NCBI RefSeq assembly: GCF_026342735.1
Contig: NZ_JAPEMM010000001.1
Span: 3,658,001-3,722,000 of the forward strand
Length of the DNA: 64,000 bases
Reading direction: 5' to 3'
Origin: Streptomyces sp. NBC_00193
GTDB lineage: Bacteria > Actinomycetota > Actinomycetes > Streptomycetales > Streptomycetaceae
Both the position numbers and the translations under genes were made by a program. Each line of letters begins with the position of its first letter. Position 1 is the stretch's first letter. The notes beneath the pieces were generated by a model that ran no database searches, was not told the origin of the DNA, and was given only the letters and a program-made list of their open reading frames with translations. Below, piece by piece: positions 33,793-42,233 of this stretch.

Positions 33793-34824
33793 ATGTCCGT
33801 GCTCCACTCGCCCCGAAGGCCAGGCGGGCTGCTCCGCGCCGCCCTCGCCGCCGTGGCCGCCGCCGTGCTCTCCTGCACGATGGCGGCCCCGGCCGCCGCC
33901 GACGAGCCCGGCTGGACCGCCGAGCCCGTCGCGGGGAGCGCACCGGCGGCGGCGAAGTCCGGGGCCCGCCCGTACTTCTACCTCTCGGGTACCTCCGGCA
34001 CGGTGCTGGAGGACCGCCTCGCCCTGGCCAACACCAGCGACCAGGAGCACACCATCACCCTGCGCGGCGCCGACGCCTACAACACGGCGGCCGGCGCCTT
34101 CGCCGTGCGCTCCGCCAGGGAGTCGACCGGCGCGGGCCTGTGGATCAGCTTCGGCGCGGGCACCACGGTCAAGGTCCCGGCGCACACCCGCGCCGTGGTC
34201 CCCTTCACCGTGACCGTGCCGCCCGGCTCCCCGCCGGGGGACCACCCGGCCGCCGTCGTCGCCACCGAGGCCGGGCGAGAGGTGGGCGTACGGGTCCACC
34301 TGCGCGTCGACGGCCCGGCGCTGGCGGCGCTCACGGTCGAGGACGTCGCCGTACGGGGCAAGGGCGCGACCGCGCGCGTCGCGTACACGCTGGTCAACCG
34401 CGGCAACGTGGCCCTCGCCCCCGAGCTCGCCATCAGCGCCGAGGGAGCCCTCGGCAAGGTCGCGGGCCGCAGCATCCGCGCCCTGCCGGTCGAGGTGCTG
34501 CCCGGCCAGCGCGTCGAGCTGACCGAACCCTGGCCCGGCGCGCCCGTGTTCGACCGGGTCGCCCTGACCCTCACCGTCACGGCCCCCGGCGGCGCCCGCG
34601 CCACGGGGAGCACCTCGGCCTGGTTCGTGCCCTGGGGCATCGCGGGCGCGACCGGCCTCGGGCTGCTGGGCCTCGGCGCCGTCGCGGCGGCCGCGCTGCT
34701 CCTGGAACGCAAGCGGCGGACCCGGTCCGGTGACGGACCCGGATCCGGGCCCGCACCGCACGGGAGCGCCGTACCCGAAGAAGCCCCAGCGCCGGAACAC
34801 GAGTTGACGGGAGCACCCAGGTGA
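33793..34824 (+). CDS. DUF916/WxL-interacting-like secreted membrane protein
   Basis: A 343-aa protein with a signal peptide (about 1-36), an extracytoplasmic region of two Ig-like domains (about 50-280), one membrane helix (about 287-310, IAGATGLGLLGLGAVAAAALLL) and a basic then Pro/Glu-rich cytoplasmic tail. The first domain (ARPYFYLSGTSGTVLEDRLALANTSDQEHTITLRGADAYNT...WISFGAG...VPAHTRAVVPFTVTVPPGSPPGDHPAAVV) follows the pattern of DUF916 proteins, which in Firmicutes partner WxL surface proteins. It starts 17 bp after the LPQTG gene and overlaps the next gene by 4 nt. The DUF916 assignment is by eye. Confidence 0.78.
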   Translation: MSVLHSPRRPGGLLRAALAAVAAAVLSCTMAAPAAADEPGWTAEPVAGSAPAAAKSGARPYFYLSGTSGTVLEDRLALANTSDQEHTITLRGADAYNTAAGAFAVRSARESTGAGLWISFGAGTTVKVPAHTRAVVPFTVTVPPGSPPGDHPAAVVATEAGREVGVRVHLRVDGPALAALTVEDVAVRGKGATARVAYTLVNRGNVALAPELAISAEGALGKVAGRSIRALPVEVLPGQRVELTEPWPGAPVFDRVALTLTVTAPGGARATGSTSAWFVPWGIAGATGLGLLGLGAVAAAALLLERKRRTRSGDGPGSGPAPHGSAVPEEAPAPEHELTGAPR

Positions 34825-36011
34825 GCGCCAAGGCCGGTGGGAGACACGGCAAAGTCAGGGCCCTGGTCGCCGCGGGACGCGCGGGGCTGGCGGCGGGGCT
34901 GGTGGTGTGCGCGCTGGCGCTGTTCACCGCGGCCCCGGCCGCCGCGGACGACGGGCCCGAACCCGCCGTGGCCCTCTCGCTCAAGGAGGCCGCCAAGGGC
35001 ACGGAGATAGCCGTCACCGGAACCGGCTGGCGGGCCAAGACCATGGTGATGCTGCTGGTCTGCGGGCAGAACATGATCGGCGGCACCAACAGCTGCGCCA
35101 ACGCGGACGGCGTGGCCGTCTCGGTCGCCGACGACGGGCACTTCTCCGCCCAGCTCCCGGTGGTGGCCCCGCCCAAGCCCTGCCCCTGCGTGGTCAACGT
35201 GACCTCCGTCAACGGGGACCAGTCCACCGTCGGGGCCCCGCTGAAGATCATCGACCACCCGGTGGCCGACCTGCCCGCCGAGGGCGGCACGGCCCGGCTC
35301 GCGCTGCTCACCGGGGTCCGGCTCAAGGGCGAGGACGGGGTGCTGACCTGGTTCGGGGCCCCGCCCGGCCGGAAGTTCACGGTCACCGTGGGCAACCTCG
35401 GCTCCGCCGCGGTCAAGGACCCGGTCTTCCAGCTCGGCACCGCCCACGGGGTGTTCGCGCCGACCTGGGAAGAGGTCCGCTGGAAGGGCACCGTCCCGCC
35501 CGGCGGCAAGGCGGAGATCTCCCTCGACGCCACCCTGCCGGCCGGCGCCCACGGCGACTACACGCTCTCCCTCAAGTACGGGGAGACGGTCCTGGCCACC
35601 CAGCCCTGGGGCGTGGCCCGCCCGTACGGGGTGCTGCTGTTCTGGGGCCTGCTCCTGCTGGTGATCCCGGCCGCGATCTTCCGGATCGGCATGGCCGTCG
35701 TCGACAAGGTCCGCCCCCGCGCGGGTCTCTCGGCGAGCGGCCGCCACCGCGGCCACCGGCCGCAGCCCGACCCGGCGGCGGCGGTGACCGCCCGGCTGCC
35801 CCGGATCCCGGCGGTACGGGGGCCCGCGCGGGGCCCCGTACGAGGACCGCTGGCCCGCTCCGCCCCGCCGGCCGAACCCCCACAGACCACCACGGCGGCA
35901 CTGCCGTGGTTCACCCCGGACAGCGCGCCGGGGACACAGGAAACACAAGCACCTGCACCACAGACGTCCGCACCGTCTGAGAACAGTCCGACGACGAAGG
36001 GACTTCAGTGA
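34821..36011 (+). CDS. Membrane-anchored extracytoplasmic protein, hypothetical
   Basis: A 396-aa protein with a signal peptide (about 1-42, ending APAAADD). The extracytoplasmic part has a first domain with four cysteines (VCGQNM...NSCAN...PKPCPCVVNVTS) and a second Ig-like domain (FTVTVGNLGSAAVKDPVFQLG...KGTVPPGGKAEISLDATLP). A membrane helix follows (about 272-292, GVLLFWGLLLLVIPAAIF), then a basic/Pro-rich cytoplasmic tail of about 100 residues. GTG34821 overlaps the upstream stop as GTGA and its own stop overlaps the next GTG in the same way, so the three genes are coupled. I do not recognise the family. Its topology mirrors the DUF916-like neighbour. Confidence 0.78.
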   Translation: MSAKAGGRHGKVRALVAAGRAGLAAGLVVCALALFTAAPAAADDGPEPAVALSLKEAAKGTEIAVTGTGWRAKTMVMLLVCGQNMIGGTNSCANADGVAVSVADDGHFSAQLPVVAPPKPCPCVVNVTSVNGDQSTVGAPLKIIDHPVADLPAEGGTARLALLTGVRLKGEDGVLTWFGAPPGRKFTVTVGNLGSAAVKDPVFQLGTAHGVFAPTWEEVRWKGTVPPGGKAEISLDATLPAGAHGDYTLSLKYGETVLATQPWGVARPYGVLLFWGLLLLVIPAAIFRIGMAVVDKVRPRAGLSASGRHRGHRPQPDPAAAVTARLPRIPAVRGPARGPVRGPLARSAPPAEPPQTTTAALPWFTPDSAPGTQETQAPAPQTSAPSENSPTTKGLQ

Positions 36012-37306
36012 AAACCCAACGGAGGGCGAGCGCGGCCGCGGTCGCGCTGCTGCTCGGCGGCGCGGGCATCGCCATGGGGGCCACACCGGCTCAGGCGGCC
36101 GTGGTCGACGTGCAGTACAAGTGCAAGACGCCCATCGGCGACAAGGAAGCGGTGTCGCCGATCGACATCAAGGGCGTCAAGGAGGGCGGCGGCTACAAGC
36201 TGACGATGTCCTTCCAGAAGGGCGTCTCCTCCAGCCCCATCGAGCTCGGCGCGGGCGCGATGACTCCCAGCGCCGAGATCGTGCTCGGCGGCGCGGAGCA
36301 GGGGAAGGTCGCGGTGCAGGGCGCGCCCAACGCGGAGCCGATCCCCGCCAACACGCCCATCAAGATCAATGACCTGACGGGCATCTACACGCCCAAGAAG
36401 TCGGGCAAGGTGACCTTCACCGCCGGCGTCCTGCTGATCAAGGCGCTGGGTACGACCACGACCTGCACCCCGGGCAACAACCCCGGGCCCTCCCTCGAAC
36501 TGGACGTGACGGCCGGCGGCAGCTCCCCGTCGCCCAGCAGTCCGCCGCCGACCAGCAAGCCGCCCACGAGCCCGCCGCCCACCAGCAAGCCCCCGACCAC
36601 CCCTCCGCCCACCACGGCTCCGCCCACCAGTCCCGCGCCCTCCCCGACCGGCGGGGGCCAGACGGACTTCCCGGGCCAGCCCGTCGACGTCACCTTCGAC
36701 TGCGGGACCTTCATGCCGAACGGCCCGCTGAACGGCAAGGTGACGATCAGCGCGAAGAAGAACGGCGGCAGCTACGACCTGACGGCCGCGACCGCCAAGG
36801 GCGTGATGAACAGCCCGGCGGACCTTCCGGCGGGCGCGCTCCAGCCCGCGCTGGACATCAAGCTCGGCGGCGCCGACAGCGGCATCGTCAAGGTCAGCGG
36901 CCCGGGCAACCCCGAGCCGATCAAGGCCGGCACCCCGGTCAGCCTCAGTGACATGAAGGGCACCTACAAGCCGGGCAAGACCGGCAAGACCACGCTGACC
37001 CCGGACAAGCTGACGATCAACGTGGTCATGGCCCCGGGCGCCGCCCCGATCGTGGTGCCCTGCGCCGCCACCAAGAGCGCCGTCTCGCTCACGCTCGACA
37101 CCGCCGCCCAGCCCGGCGGCTCCGGCACCTCGGGCGGGAGCACCTCGGGCGGCACCTCCGGCAGCACCTCGGGCGGCCTCGCCCAGACCGGAGCGTCGGA
37201 CGACGGCGGCATCAAGGCCCTGGCCCTGGTCGCCGGCACGGTCATGCTGCTCGGCGCGGCGGTCTTCACCTTCACCCCGTGGCGCCGCCTGCGCGGCCAG
37301 CGCTAA
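36008..37306 (+). CDS. Two-domain surface protein with LAQTG sorting signal
   Basis: A 432-aa precursor with a signal peptide (about 1-31). Domain 1 (about 32-168) is closely similar to the first gene of the operon, including a 57-nt identical stretch. A Pro/Ser/Thr-rich linker (SPPPTSKPPTSPPPTSKPP) leads to a diverged second copy of the domain (about 222-360, QPVDVTFDCGTF), then a Gly/Ser/Thr linker. LAQTG lies at 391-395, with a hydrophobic stretch and basic end. LAXTG is the motif preferred by class E sortases, which anchor chaplins in Streptomyces. The last gene of the operon, it ends at a very strong terminator. Confidence 0.82.
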   Translation: MKTQRRASAAAVALLLGGAGIAMGATPAQAAVVDVQYKCKTPIGDKEAVSPIDIKGVKEGGGYKLTMSFQKGVSSSPIELGAGAMTPSAEIVLGGAEQGKVAVQGAPNAEPIPANTPIKINDLTGIYTPKKSGKVTFTAGVLLIKALGTTTTCTPGNNPGPSLELDVTAGGSSPSPSSPPPTSKPPTSPPPTSKPPTTPPPTTAPPTSPAPSPTGGGQTDFPGQPVDVTFDCGTFMPNGPLNGKVTISAKKNGGSYDLTAATAKGVMNSPADLPAGALQPALDIKLGGADSGIVKVSGPGNPEPIKAGTPVSLSDMKGTYKPGKTGKTTLTPDKLTINVVMAPGAAPIVVPCAATKSAVSLTLDTAAQPGGSGTSGGSTSGGTSGSTSGGLAQTGASDDGGIKALALVAGTVMLLGAAVFTFTPWRRLRGQR

Positions 37307-37339
37307 CGGGTAGCCCCGACCGCACCCGGAACGGGAACG

Positions 37340-37379
37340 GGAACGGCCCGGCACACCTTTCGGTGTGCCGGGCCGTTCC
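37340..37379. terminator. Terminator between the surface operon and the POT gene
   Basis: An 18-bp perfect stem (37340-37357 with 37362-37379) has a TTTC loop and serves both convergent genes. Confidence 0.92.
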
Positions 37380-37394
37380 GCGGGGTCGGACGCG

Positions 37395-38912
37395 TCAGTG
37401 GACGGTGCCCATCAGCGACTGGACCTTCTTGCGGTACGAGTAGACCGCGATGCCCGCGACCACCGCCGCCAAGGCCTCGAAGCCGATGATCCACGTGCCG
37501 TTCAGGTCCACCTTGGCGATGGAGAGCAGGCTGGTGATGCAGTCACCGGCGGTGACGGCGAGGAACCAGACGCCCATCATCTGGGAGGCGTACTTCTGGG
37601 GGGCCATCTTCGTGGTGACGGAGAGGCCGACCGGGGAGACGCACAGCTCACCGATGGTCTGGATCATGTAGATCGAGACGAGCCACATCGGGGAGACCTT
37701 GACGTCGCCGCCCGCCATGTTCATCGGGACGATGAAGACGAAGAACGAGGCGCCGATCAGGACCAGACCCATCGCGAACTTCACGATGGTGTTCGGCTCC
37801 TGGTTCTTGCGGGCCAGCCACAGCCACAGCCAGGCGAAGACCGGGGCCAGGGCCATCACGAACAGCGGGTTCAGCGACTGGTACCAGGTGGCCGAGAAGC
37901 CGAGGCCGAAGACGGTGTCGGCGGTCTTGTCGTCCGCGAACAGGGACAGCGTGGAGCCACCCTGGTCGTAGATCATCCAGAAGACGGCGGCGGCGATGAA
38001 GAAGAAGATGTACGCGGTCATCTTCGACTGCTCGGTGACCGACAGGTCCTTGTCGCGCTTGATGCGCGTCAGCACGGCGATCGGGATGAACAGGCCGGCC
38101 AGCGTCAGCGGGACCAGGGCCCAGTTCAGCGTGTAGGCACCCAGGGCGACCACGGCGCCGTAGAAGACGGCGACACCGAGAACGGCGAGGGCGACCTTGG
38201 TGAGGACGGCCTTGCGCTCCTCCGGCGTCAGCGGGTTCGGGACCAGGCTGCTCTTCGGGCTCAGGTGCTTGGTGCCGAGCAGGAACTGGGTCAGACCCAG
38301 GGCCATGCCGACGGCGGCGAGGGCGAAGCCCAGGTGCCAGTTGTGCTCCTTGCCGACCGTACCGACGACCAGCGGGGCGACGAAGGCACCGAGGTTGATG
38401 CCGATGTAGAAGAGCGTGAAGCCACCGTCACGGCGCGGGTCCTCGGGACCGTCGTACAGGTGGCCGACCATCGTGGAGATGTTGGCCTTCAGCAGACCGG
38501 AACCGGCTGCGACGAGGATCAGACCGACGAAGAACATCGCCTGGCCCGGCACGGCCAGCGACACGTGACCGGCGATGATCACGAAGCCGGCGATGGCGAC
38601 CGTCTTGCGGGCGCCCCAGACGCGGTCACCGAACCATCCGCCCGGCATGGCCATGAGGTAGACCATCGAGACGTACACGGAGTAGATGGCCGTGGTCGTC
38701 GCCGCGGTCATCGCGAGGCCGCCGCCCTGGCTGCCCGTGGCGGCGTCGGCGCCGCCCGAGACCAGGTAGTACACGAGGAGGGCGCGCATGCCGTAGTAGG
38801 AGAACCGCTCCCACATCTCGGTCATGAACAGAGTGGCCAGGCCACGGGGGTGTCCGAAGAAGGTCTTCTCGGTGGAGGGGTCCGCCGAGTCCTTCGTCAG
38901 GCTGGAAGCCAT
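37395..38912 (-). CDS. Proton-dependent oligopeptide transporter (POT/PTR2)
   Basis: A 505-aa inner-membrane di/tripeptide:H+ symporter with about 12-14 membrane segments. Family signatures are MTEMWERFSYYGMRALLVYYL (the ExxERFxYY motif of helix 1), GGWFGDRVWGARKT, and a central FYIGINLGAFVAPLVVG. ATG38912 (MASSLTKDSADPSTEKTFFGHPRGLATLF) has AAGGAT 5 nt upstream. It is monocistronic, with a long upstream intergenic region that could hold nutrient control. In the 492-bp gap 38913-39404 I see one clear hairpin, the response-regulator promoter and no gene. Confidence 0.93.
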   Translation of the reverse strand: MASSLTKDSADPSTEKTFFGHPRGLATLFMTEMWERFSYYGMRALLVYYLVSGGADAATGSQGGGLAMTAATTTAIYSVYVSMVYLMAMPGGWFGDRVWGARKTVAIAGFVIIAGHVSLAVPGQAMFFVGLILVAAGSGLLKANISTMVGHLYDGPEDPRRDGGFTLFYIGINLGAFVAPLVVGTVGKEHNWHLGFALAAVGMALGLTQFLLGTKHLSPKSSLVPNPLTPEERKAVLTKVALAVLGVAVFYGAVVALGAYTLNWALVPLTLAGLFIPIAVLTRIKRDKDLSVTEQSKMTAYIFFFIAAAVFWMIYDQGGSTLSLFADDKTADTVFGLGFSATWYQSLNPLFVMALAPVFAWLWLWLARKNQEPNTIVKFAMGLVLIGASFFVFIVPMNMAGGDVKVSPMWLVSIYMIQTIGELCVSPVGLSVTTKMAPQKYASQMMGVWFLAVTAGDCITSLLSIAKVDLNGTWIIGFEALAAVVAGIAVYSYRKKVQSLMGTVH

Positions 38913-39174
38913 GGTCGATCCTTGCTTGCTCGGGACGCGCGGCTTCGTGAGCACAACGGCGCCCGGTGAGGGGTGGCCGGTACCGGCTTCGGATGTTCCG
39001 GACCCCACGCCCGGGGGTTCGCTCCGCGGGGGCGAAGACGGAAGAACATCCACAACCGGGATCCACGCCCTGCCGCGCTTCATCGCGCGAAGGGCCCGGC
39101 CCATAGGTCATTCACTGTCATCTGCCCGGAACGGGCGGTGCGACAACAATGCCTGCCCGATCAGGGCAGAAATA

Positions 39175-39207
39175 GAGACTTTCGGCTGGTTTTGGCTCGA
39201 AAGTCTC
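39175..39207. other. Perfect 10-bp hairpin in an A/T-richer intergenic stretch
   Basis: GAGACTTTCG (39175-39184) pairs with 39198-39207 around a 13-nt loop. A smaller CTGCCC/GGGCAG hairpin lies just before it (39153-39168). It is upstream of both flanking genes, so it could lie in a leader, act as an operator or be part of a small RNA. Confidence 0.5.
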
Positions 39208-39391
39208 GTGGAGGTAGTGCATCAGGCGTCTCGACACCATACGACACGACAGTGCCGCATATGAAAGTACTTGAGATATGGATCACAGGTTGCAGCGGAA
39301 CCAACTGGGTACATTCGAAGGCCGTTAGGGCTTGATAAGCCCAGATAGACAGGGCCTTGCAGGCGGGCCTCTTCTTTCCGCCGCCGCGGAC

Positions 39392-39397
39392 TACCAT
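39392..39397 (+). promoter_or_regulatory. Leaderless -10 box for the response regulator
   Basis: TACCAT (matching TANNNT) ends 7 nt before ATG39405, and there is no Shine-Dalgarno sequence. Transcription would start at the A of the ATG. Confidence 0.6.
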
Positions 39398-39404
39398 CAC
39401 CCAC

Positions 39405-40082
39405 ATGACGCGTGTACTGCTCGCCGAGGACGACGCATCCATCTCGGAACCCCTGGCCCGCGCCCTGCGCCGGGAAGGGTACGAGGTCGAGGTCCGGGAG
39501 GACGGCCCCACCGCCCTGGACGCGGGACTGCAGGGCGGCATCGACCTCGTCGTGCTGGACCTGGGCCTGCCGGGCATGGACGGTCTGGAGGTCGCCCGCC
39601 GGCTGCGCGCCGAGGGCCACGGGTTCCCGATCCTGGTCCTGACCGCCCGCGCCGACGAGGTCGACACGGTCGTCGGCCTGGACGCCGGCGCCGACGACTA
39701 CGTGACCAAGCCCTTCCGGCTCGCCGAGCTGCTCGCCCGCGTGCGGGCCCTCCTGCGGCGCGGCGCCAACGAGGCCTCCCAGGCCCCGGCCACCCACGGG
39801 GTGCGCATCGACGTCGAATCGCACCGCGCGTGGATGGGCGAGGAGGAGCTCCAGCTCACGGCGAAGGAGTTCGACCTGCTGCGCGTCCTCGTGCGCGACG
39901 CGGGCCGGGTCGTCACCCGCGACCAGCTCATGCGCGAGGTCTGGGACACCACCTGGTGGTCCTCCACCAAGACCCTCGACATGCACATCTCCTGGCTGCG
40001 CAAGAAGCTCGGCGACGACGCGGCCAACCCCCGCTACATCGCCACCGTCCGCGGGGTCGGCTTCCGCTTCGAGAAGAGCTGA
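39405..40082 (+). CDS. OmpR/PhoB-family response regulator
   Basis: A 225-aa regulator. The receiver domain (1-118) has acidic residues Glu8-Asp9-Asp10, the phospho-acceptor Asp52 in VVLDLGLPG, Thr80 and Lys102 (TKPF). The winged-helix DNA-binding domain (about 128-223) includes LQLTAKEFDLLRVLV and STKTLDMHISWLRKKLGDD...RYIATVRGVGFRFE. Leaderless expression seems likely. It pairs with the histidine kinase 61 bp downstream. The stimulus is unknown. Confidence 0.93.
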   Translation: MTRVLLAEDDASISEPLARALRREGYEVEVREDGPTALDAGLQGGIDLVVLDLGLPGMDGLEVARRLRAEGHGFPILVLTARADEVDTVVGLDAGADDYVTKPFRLAELLARVRALLRRGANEASQAPATHGVRIDVESHRAWMGEEELQLTAKEFDLLRVLVRDAGRVVTRDQLMREVWDTTWWSSTKTLDMHISWLRKKLGDDAANPRYIATVRGVGFRFEKS

Positions 40083-40143
40083 GAGCACCGCCGGGAAGAG
40101 CCGCAATCACCCGGGACCCTATATCTAGGGCATTCTCGGAGCC

Positions 40144-41409
40144 ATGCGCCGCCGCCTGATCAACTCCACGCTCGCCGTGGTGCTCGTCGTCATCGCCGTC
40201 TTCGGGGTCTCCCTCGTCATCGTCGAGACCCGCACCATCACCAGCAGCGCCCAGGACCGCATCGAGTCCGAGGCGCTGCGGCTGGTGGGCATCGTCGAGA
40301 GCGACGTCCTGGAGAAGAAGCCGGTCGACGCCGGCGCCCTCGCCGAACAGCTCGACCCCGGCCGGTACGCCCGGATCACGATCCCCGGCCGGGAAGCGGT
40401 CGAGGTCGGGACGCGCATCACCGACAGCGTCATCCGGGGCACCGCCCGCGGGGAGCAGGGCGAGACCGTGGTCGTCGAGGAGTCCCGCTCCACCGTCACC
40501 CGCGAGGTCGGCCGGACCCTGGCCGTGGTCGGCGCCGTAGCCCTGCTCGCCGTCGTGGCCGCCGTCCTGCTCGCCGTACGCCAGGCCAACCGGCTGGCCT
40601 CCCCGCTCACGGACCTCGCCGAGACGGCCGAGCGCCTGGGATCGGGCGACCCGCGGCCCCGCCACAAGCGGTACGGGGTCCCCGAGCTGGACCGGGTCGC
40701 GGACGTACTGGACTCCAGCGCCGAGCGGATCGGCCGCATGCTCACCGCCGAGCGGCGCCTGGCCGCGGACGCCTCGCACCAGCTGCGCACCCCGCTCACC
40801 GCCCTGTCGATGCGGCTGGAGGAGATCACCGTCACCGACGACCTGGAGACCGTACGGGAGGAGGCGACGATCGCCCTCACCCAGGTGGAGCGGCTCACGG
40901 ACGTGGTCCAGCGGCTCCTGACGAACTCCAGGGACCCGCGCACGGGCTCGGCCGTCCCCTTCGACCTGGACGAGGTCGTCAAACAGCAGCTGGAGGAGTG
41001 GCGCCCCGCCTACCGCAGCGCCGGCCGGGCCGTGGTCCGCTCCGGGAAGACCGGCATCCGCGCCGTGGGCACCCCGGGCGCGGTCTCGCAGGTCCTGGCG
41101 ACCCTGGTGGAGAACTCCCTCATGCACGGCGGCGGCACCGTGGCCCTGCGCACCCGCGTGATCGGCAACCAGGCCGTACTGGAGGTCACGGACGAGGGAC
41201 CGGGCGTCCCGCCGGACCTCGGCAACCGGATCTTCGAGCGGGCCATCAGCGGCCGCAACTCCACCGGCATCGGCCTCGCCGTGGCCCGGGACCTCGCGGA
41301 GGCCGACGGCGGTCGCCTGGAGTTGCTCCAGACCCGGCCGCCGGTGTTCGCCCTGTTCCTCAGCCGGACCGCGCCGGAGCGCGCCGAGCAGGAGCAGACG
41401 GTCCGCTGA
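40144..41409 (+). CDS. Sensor histidine kinase
   Basis: A 421-aa membrane kinase. Helix 1 (about 7-28) and helix 2 (about 125-146) flank an approximately 95-residue extracytoplasmic sensor. A HAMP domain (148-200) follows, then the H box with His212 in DASHQLRTPLTALSMRL. The N box is LATLVENSLMHGGG, and DEGPGVPPDLGNRIFERAISGRNSTGIGLAVARDLAEADGG covers the G1-F-G2 boxes. ATG40144 has GGAG only 2 nt before it, so initiation is unusual. It acts with the upstream OmpR-type regulator. Confidence 0.93.
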   Translation: MRRRLINSTLAVVLVVIAVFGVSLVIVETRTITSSAQDRIESEALRLVGIVESDVLEKKPVDAGALAEQLDPGRYARITIPGREAVEVGTRITDSVIRGTARGEQGETVVVEESRSTVTREVGRTLAVVGAVALLAVVAAVLLAVRQANRLASPLTDLAETAERLGSGDPRPRHKRYGVPELDRVADVLDSSAERIGRMLTAERRLAADASHQLRTPLTALSMRLEEITVTDDLETVREEATIALTQVERLTDVVQRLLTNSRDPRTGSAVPFDLDEVVKQQLEEWRPAYRSAGRAVVRSGKTGIRAVGTPGAVSQVLATLVENSLMHGGGTVALRTRVIGNQAVLEVTDEGPGVPPDLGNRIFERAISGRNSTGIGLAVARDLAEADGGRLELLQTRPPVFALFLSRTAPERAEQEQTVR

Positions 41410-41431
41410 GGGCGGCCGCGGGCGGGGAAGC

Positions 41432-41998
41432 TCAGTTCGCGGCGGTCTCCGGGGTCCGCGCCGCCGTGGACTGCGCGTCCGCCGGAGCCGCGTGGGCCGC
41501 CGGGGCCTGGCCGTCGCGCTGCTCGACGACCAGCGAGGCCGCGGGCGGCGCGGGCAGGGCCTTGAAGACCCACGTGCGGTAGGACCAGAAGCGGAACACG
41601 GTGGCGATGCCGATGCCCGTGAACTTGAAGAAGTTCGAGGCGAGCGGCCCGTCCCAGTGGAAGCCGTAGGTGGCCGTGAACAGGATGCCGTTCTCGATCA
41701 CGAGCCCGATCGCGCTGAACGCGACGAACAGCCCGAGCTCACGGGTGCGGCCCGCTCCGGTCCGGTCGGCCCGGTCCCGGTAGGCGAAGTAGCGGAAGCC
41801 CAGGTAGTTCGTGACGATGGCCACCAGGGTGGCTATCACGCTCGCGCGCACCACCTGGAGATCGGTGACCTGCCGGATCAGGTTGAAGACGCCCAGGTTG
41901 ACCAGGACCCCCAGCCCGCCGACGGCCCCGAACCTGGCGATCTCGCGCGCGAGCCCGCGCACGCGGTCGAGGACGGATCCGTTCTCCGGCTTGCTCAT
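41432..41998 (-). CDS. GtrA-family membrane protein
   Basis: A 188-aa protein with four membrane segments (about 22-42, 52-70, 88-108, 122-142) matching the GtrA/DPMS family (RFGAVGGLGVLVNLGVFNLI, ATLVAIVTNYLGFRYFAYRD, FFKFTGIGIATVFRFWSYRTWVF). Such proteins are thought to help flip polyprenyl-linked sugars for envelope glycosylation. The C-terminal 40 residues are Ala/Gln-rich and disordered. It is divergent from purK across 235 bp and convergent with the kinase gene (22 bp apart). Confidence 0.88.
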   Translation of the reverse strand: MSKPENGSVLDRVRGLAREIARFGAVGGLGVLVNLGVFNLIRQVTDLQVVRASVIATLVAIVTNYLGFRYFAYRDRADRTGAGRTRELGLFVAFSAIGLVIENGILFTATYGFHWDGPLASNFFKFTGIGIATVFRFWSYRTWVFKALPAPPAASLVVEQRDGQAPAAHAAPADAQSTAARTPETAAN

Positions 41999-42221
41999 AT
42001 GAGGCTCAGTCCTGTCTTCGGGGCCCCCGTATGAGGCGTCACACGTTTACTCCACACGTTGACCCGTGCGCGCCCATGCTAAGTGTCGCCCCATCGGTAC
42101 GTCTGCGCCTTCGGACACCGTGCGACACACGGCACATCCATCACACCCGACACCGCACCCGACCGCCGGGTACCGGCCAGGGGCGTCCCCATGCGGGTCC
42201 GGATGGCGGAATACCGCCGGA

Positions 42222-42227
42222 TACCCT
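42222..42227 (+). promoter_or_regulatory. -10 box for leaderless purK
   Basis: TACCCT fits TANNNT and ends 6 nt before GTG42234. The only ribosome-binding-like sequence, GGAGGA, abuts the start codon with no spacer and so cannot act normally. Confidence 0.5.
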
Positions 42228-42233
42228 GGAGGA

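Noticed and set aside
31510..34800. A 1096-residue minus-strand open frame
   Set aside because: It is antisense to hutF, hutI and the surface operon, all with strong domain evidence, and has no recognisable motif.
36535..36660. CRISPR-like short repeats
   Set aside because: The repeated CCGCCCACC words encode the Pro/Ser/Thr linker of a surface protein in frame; there are no spacers.
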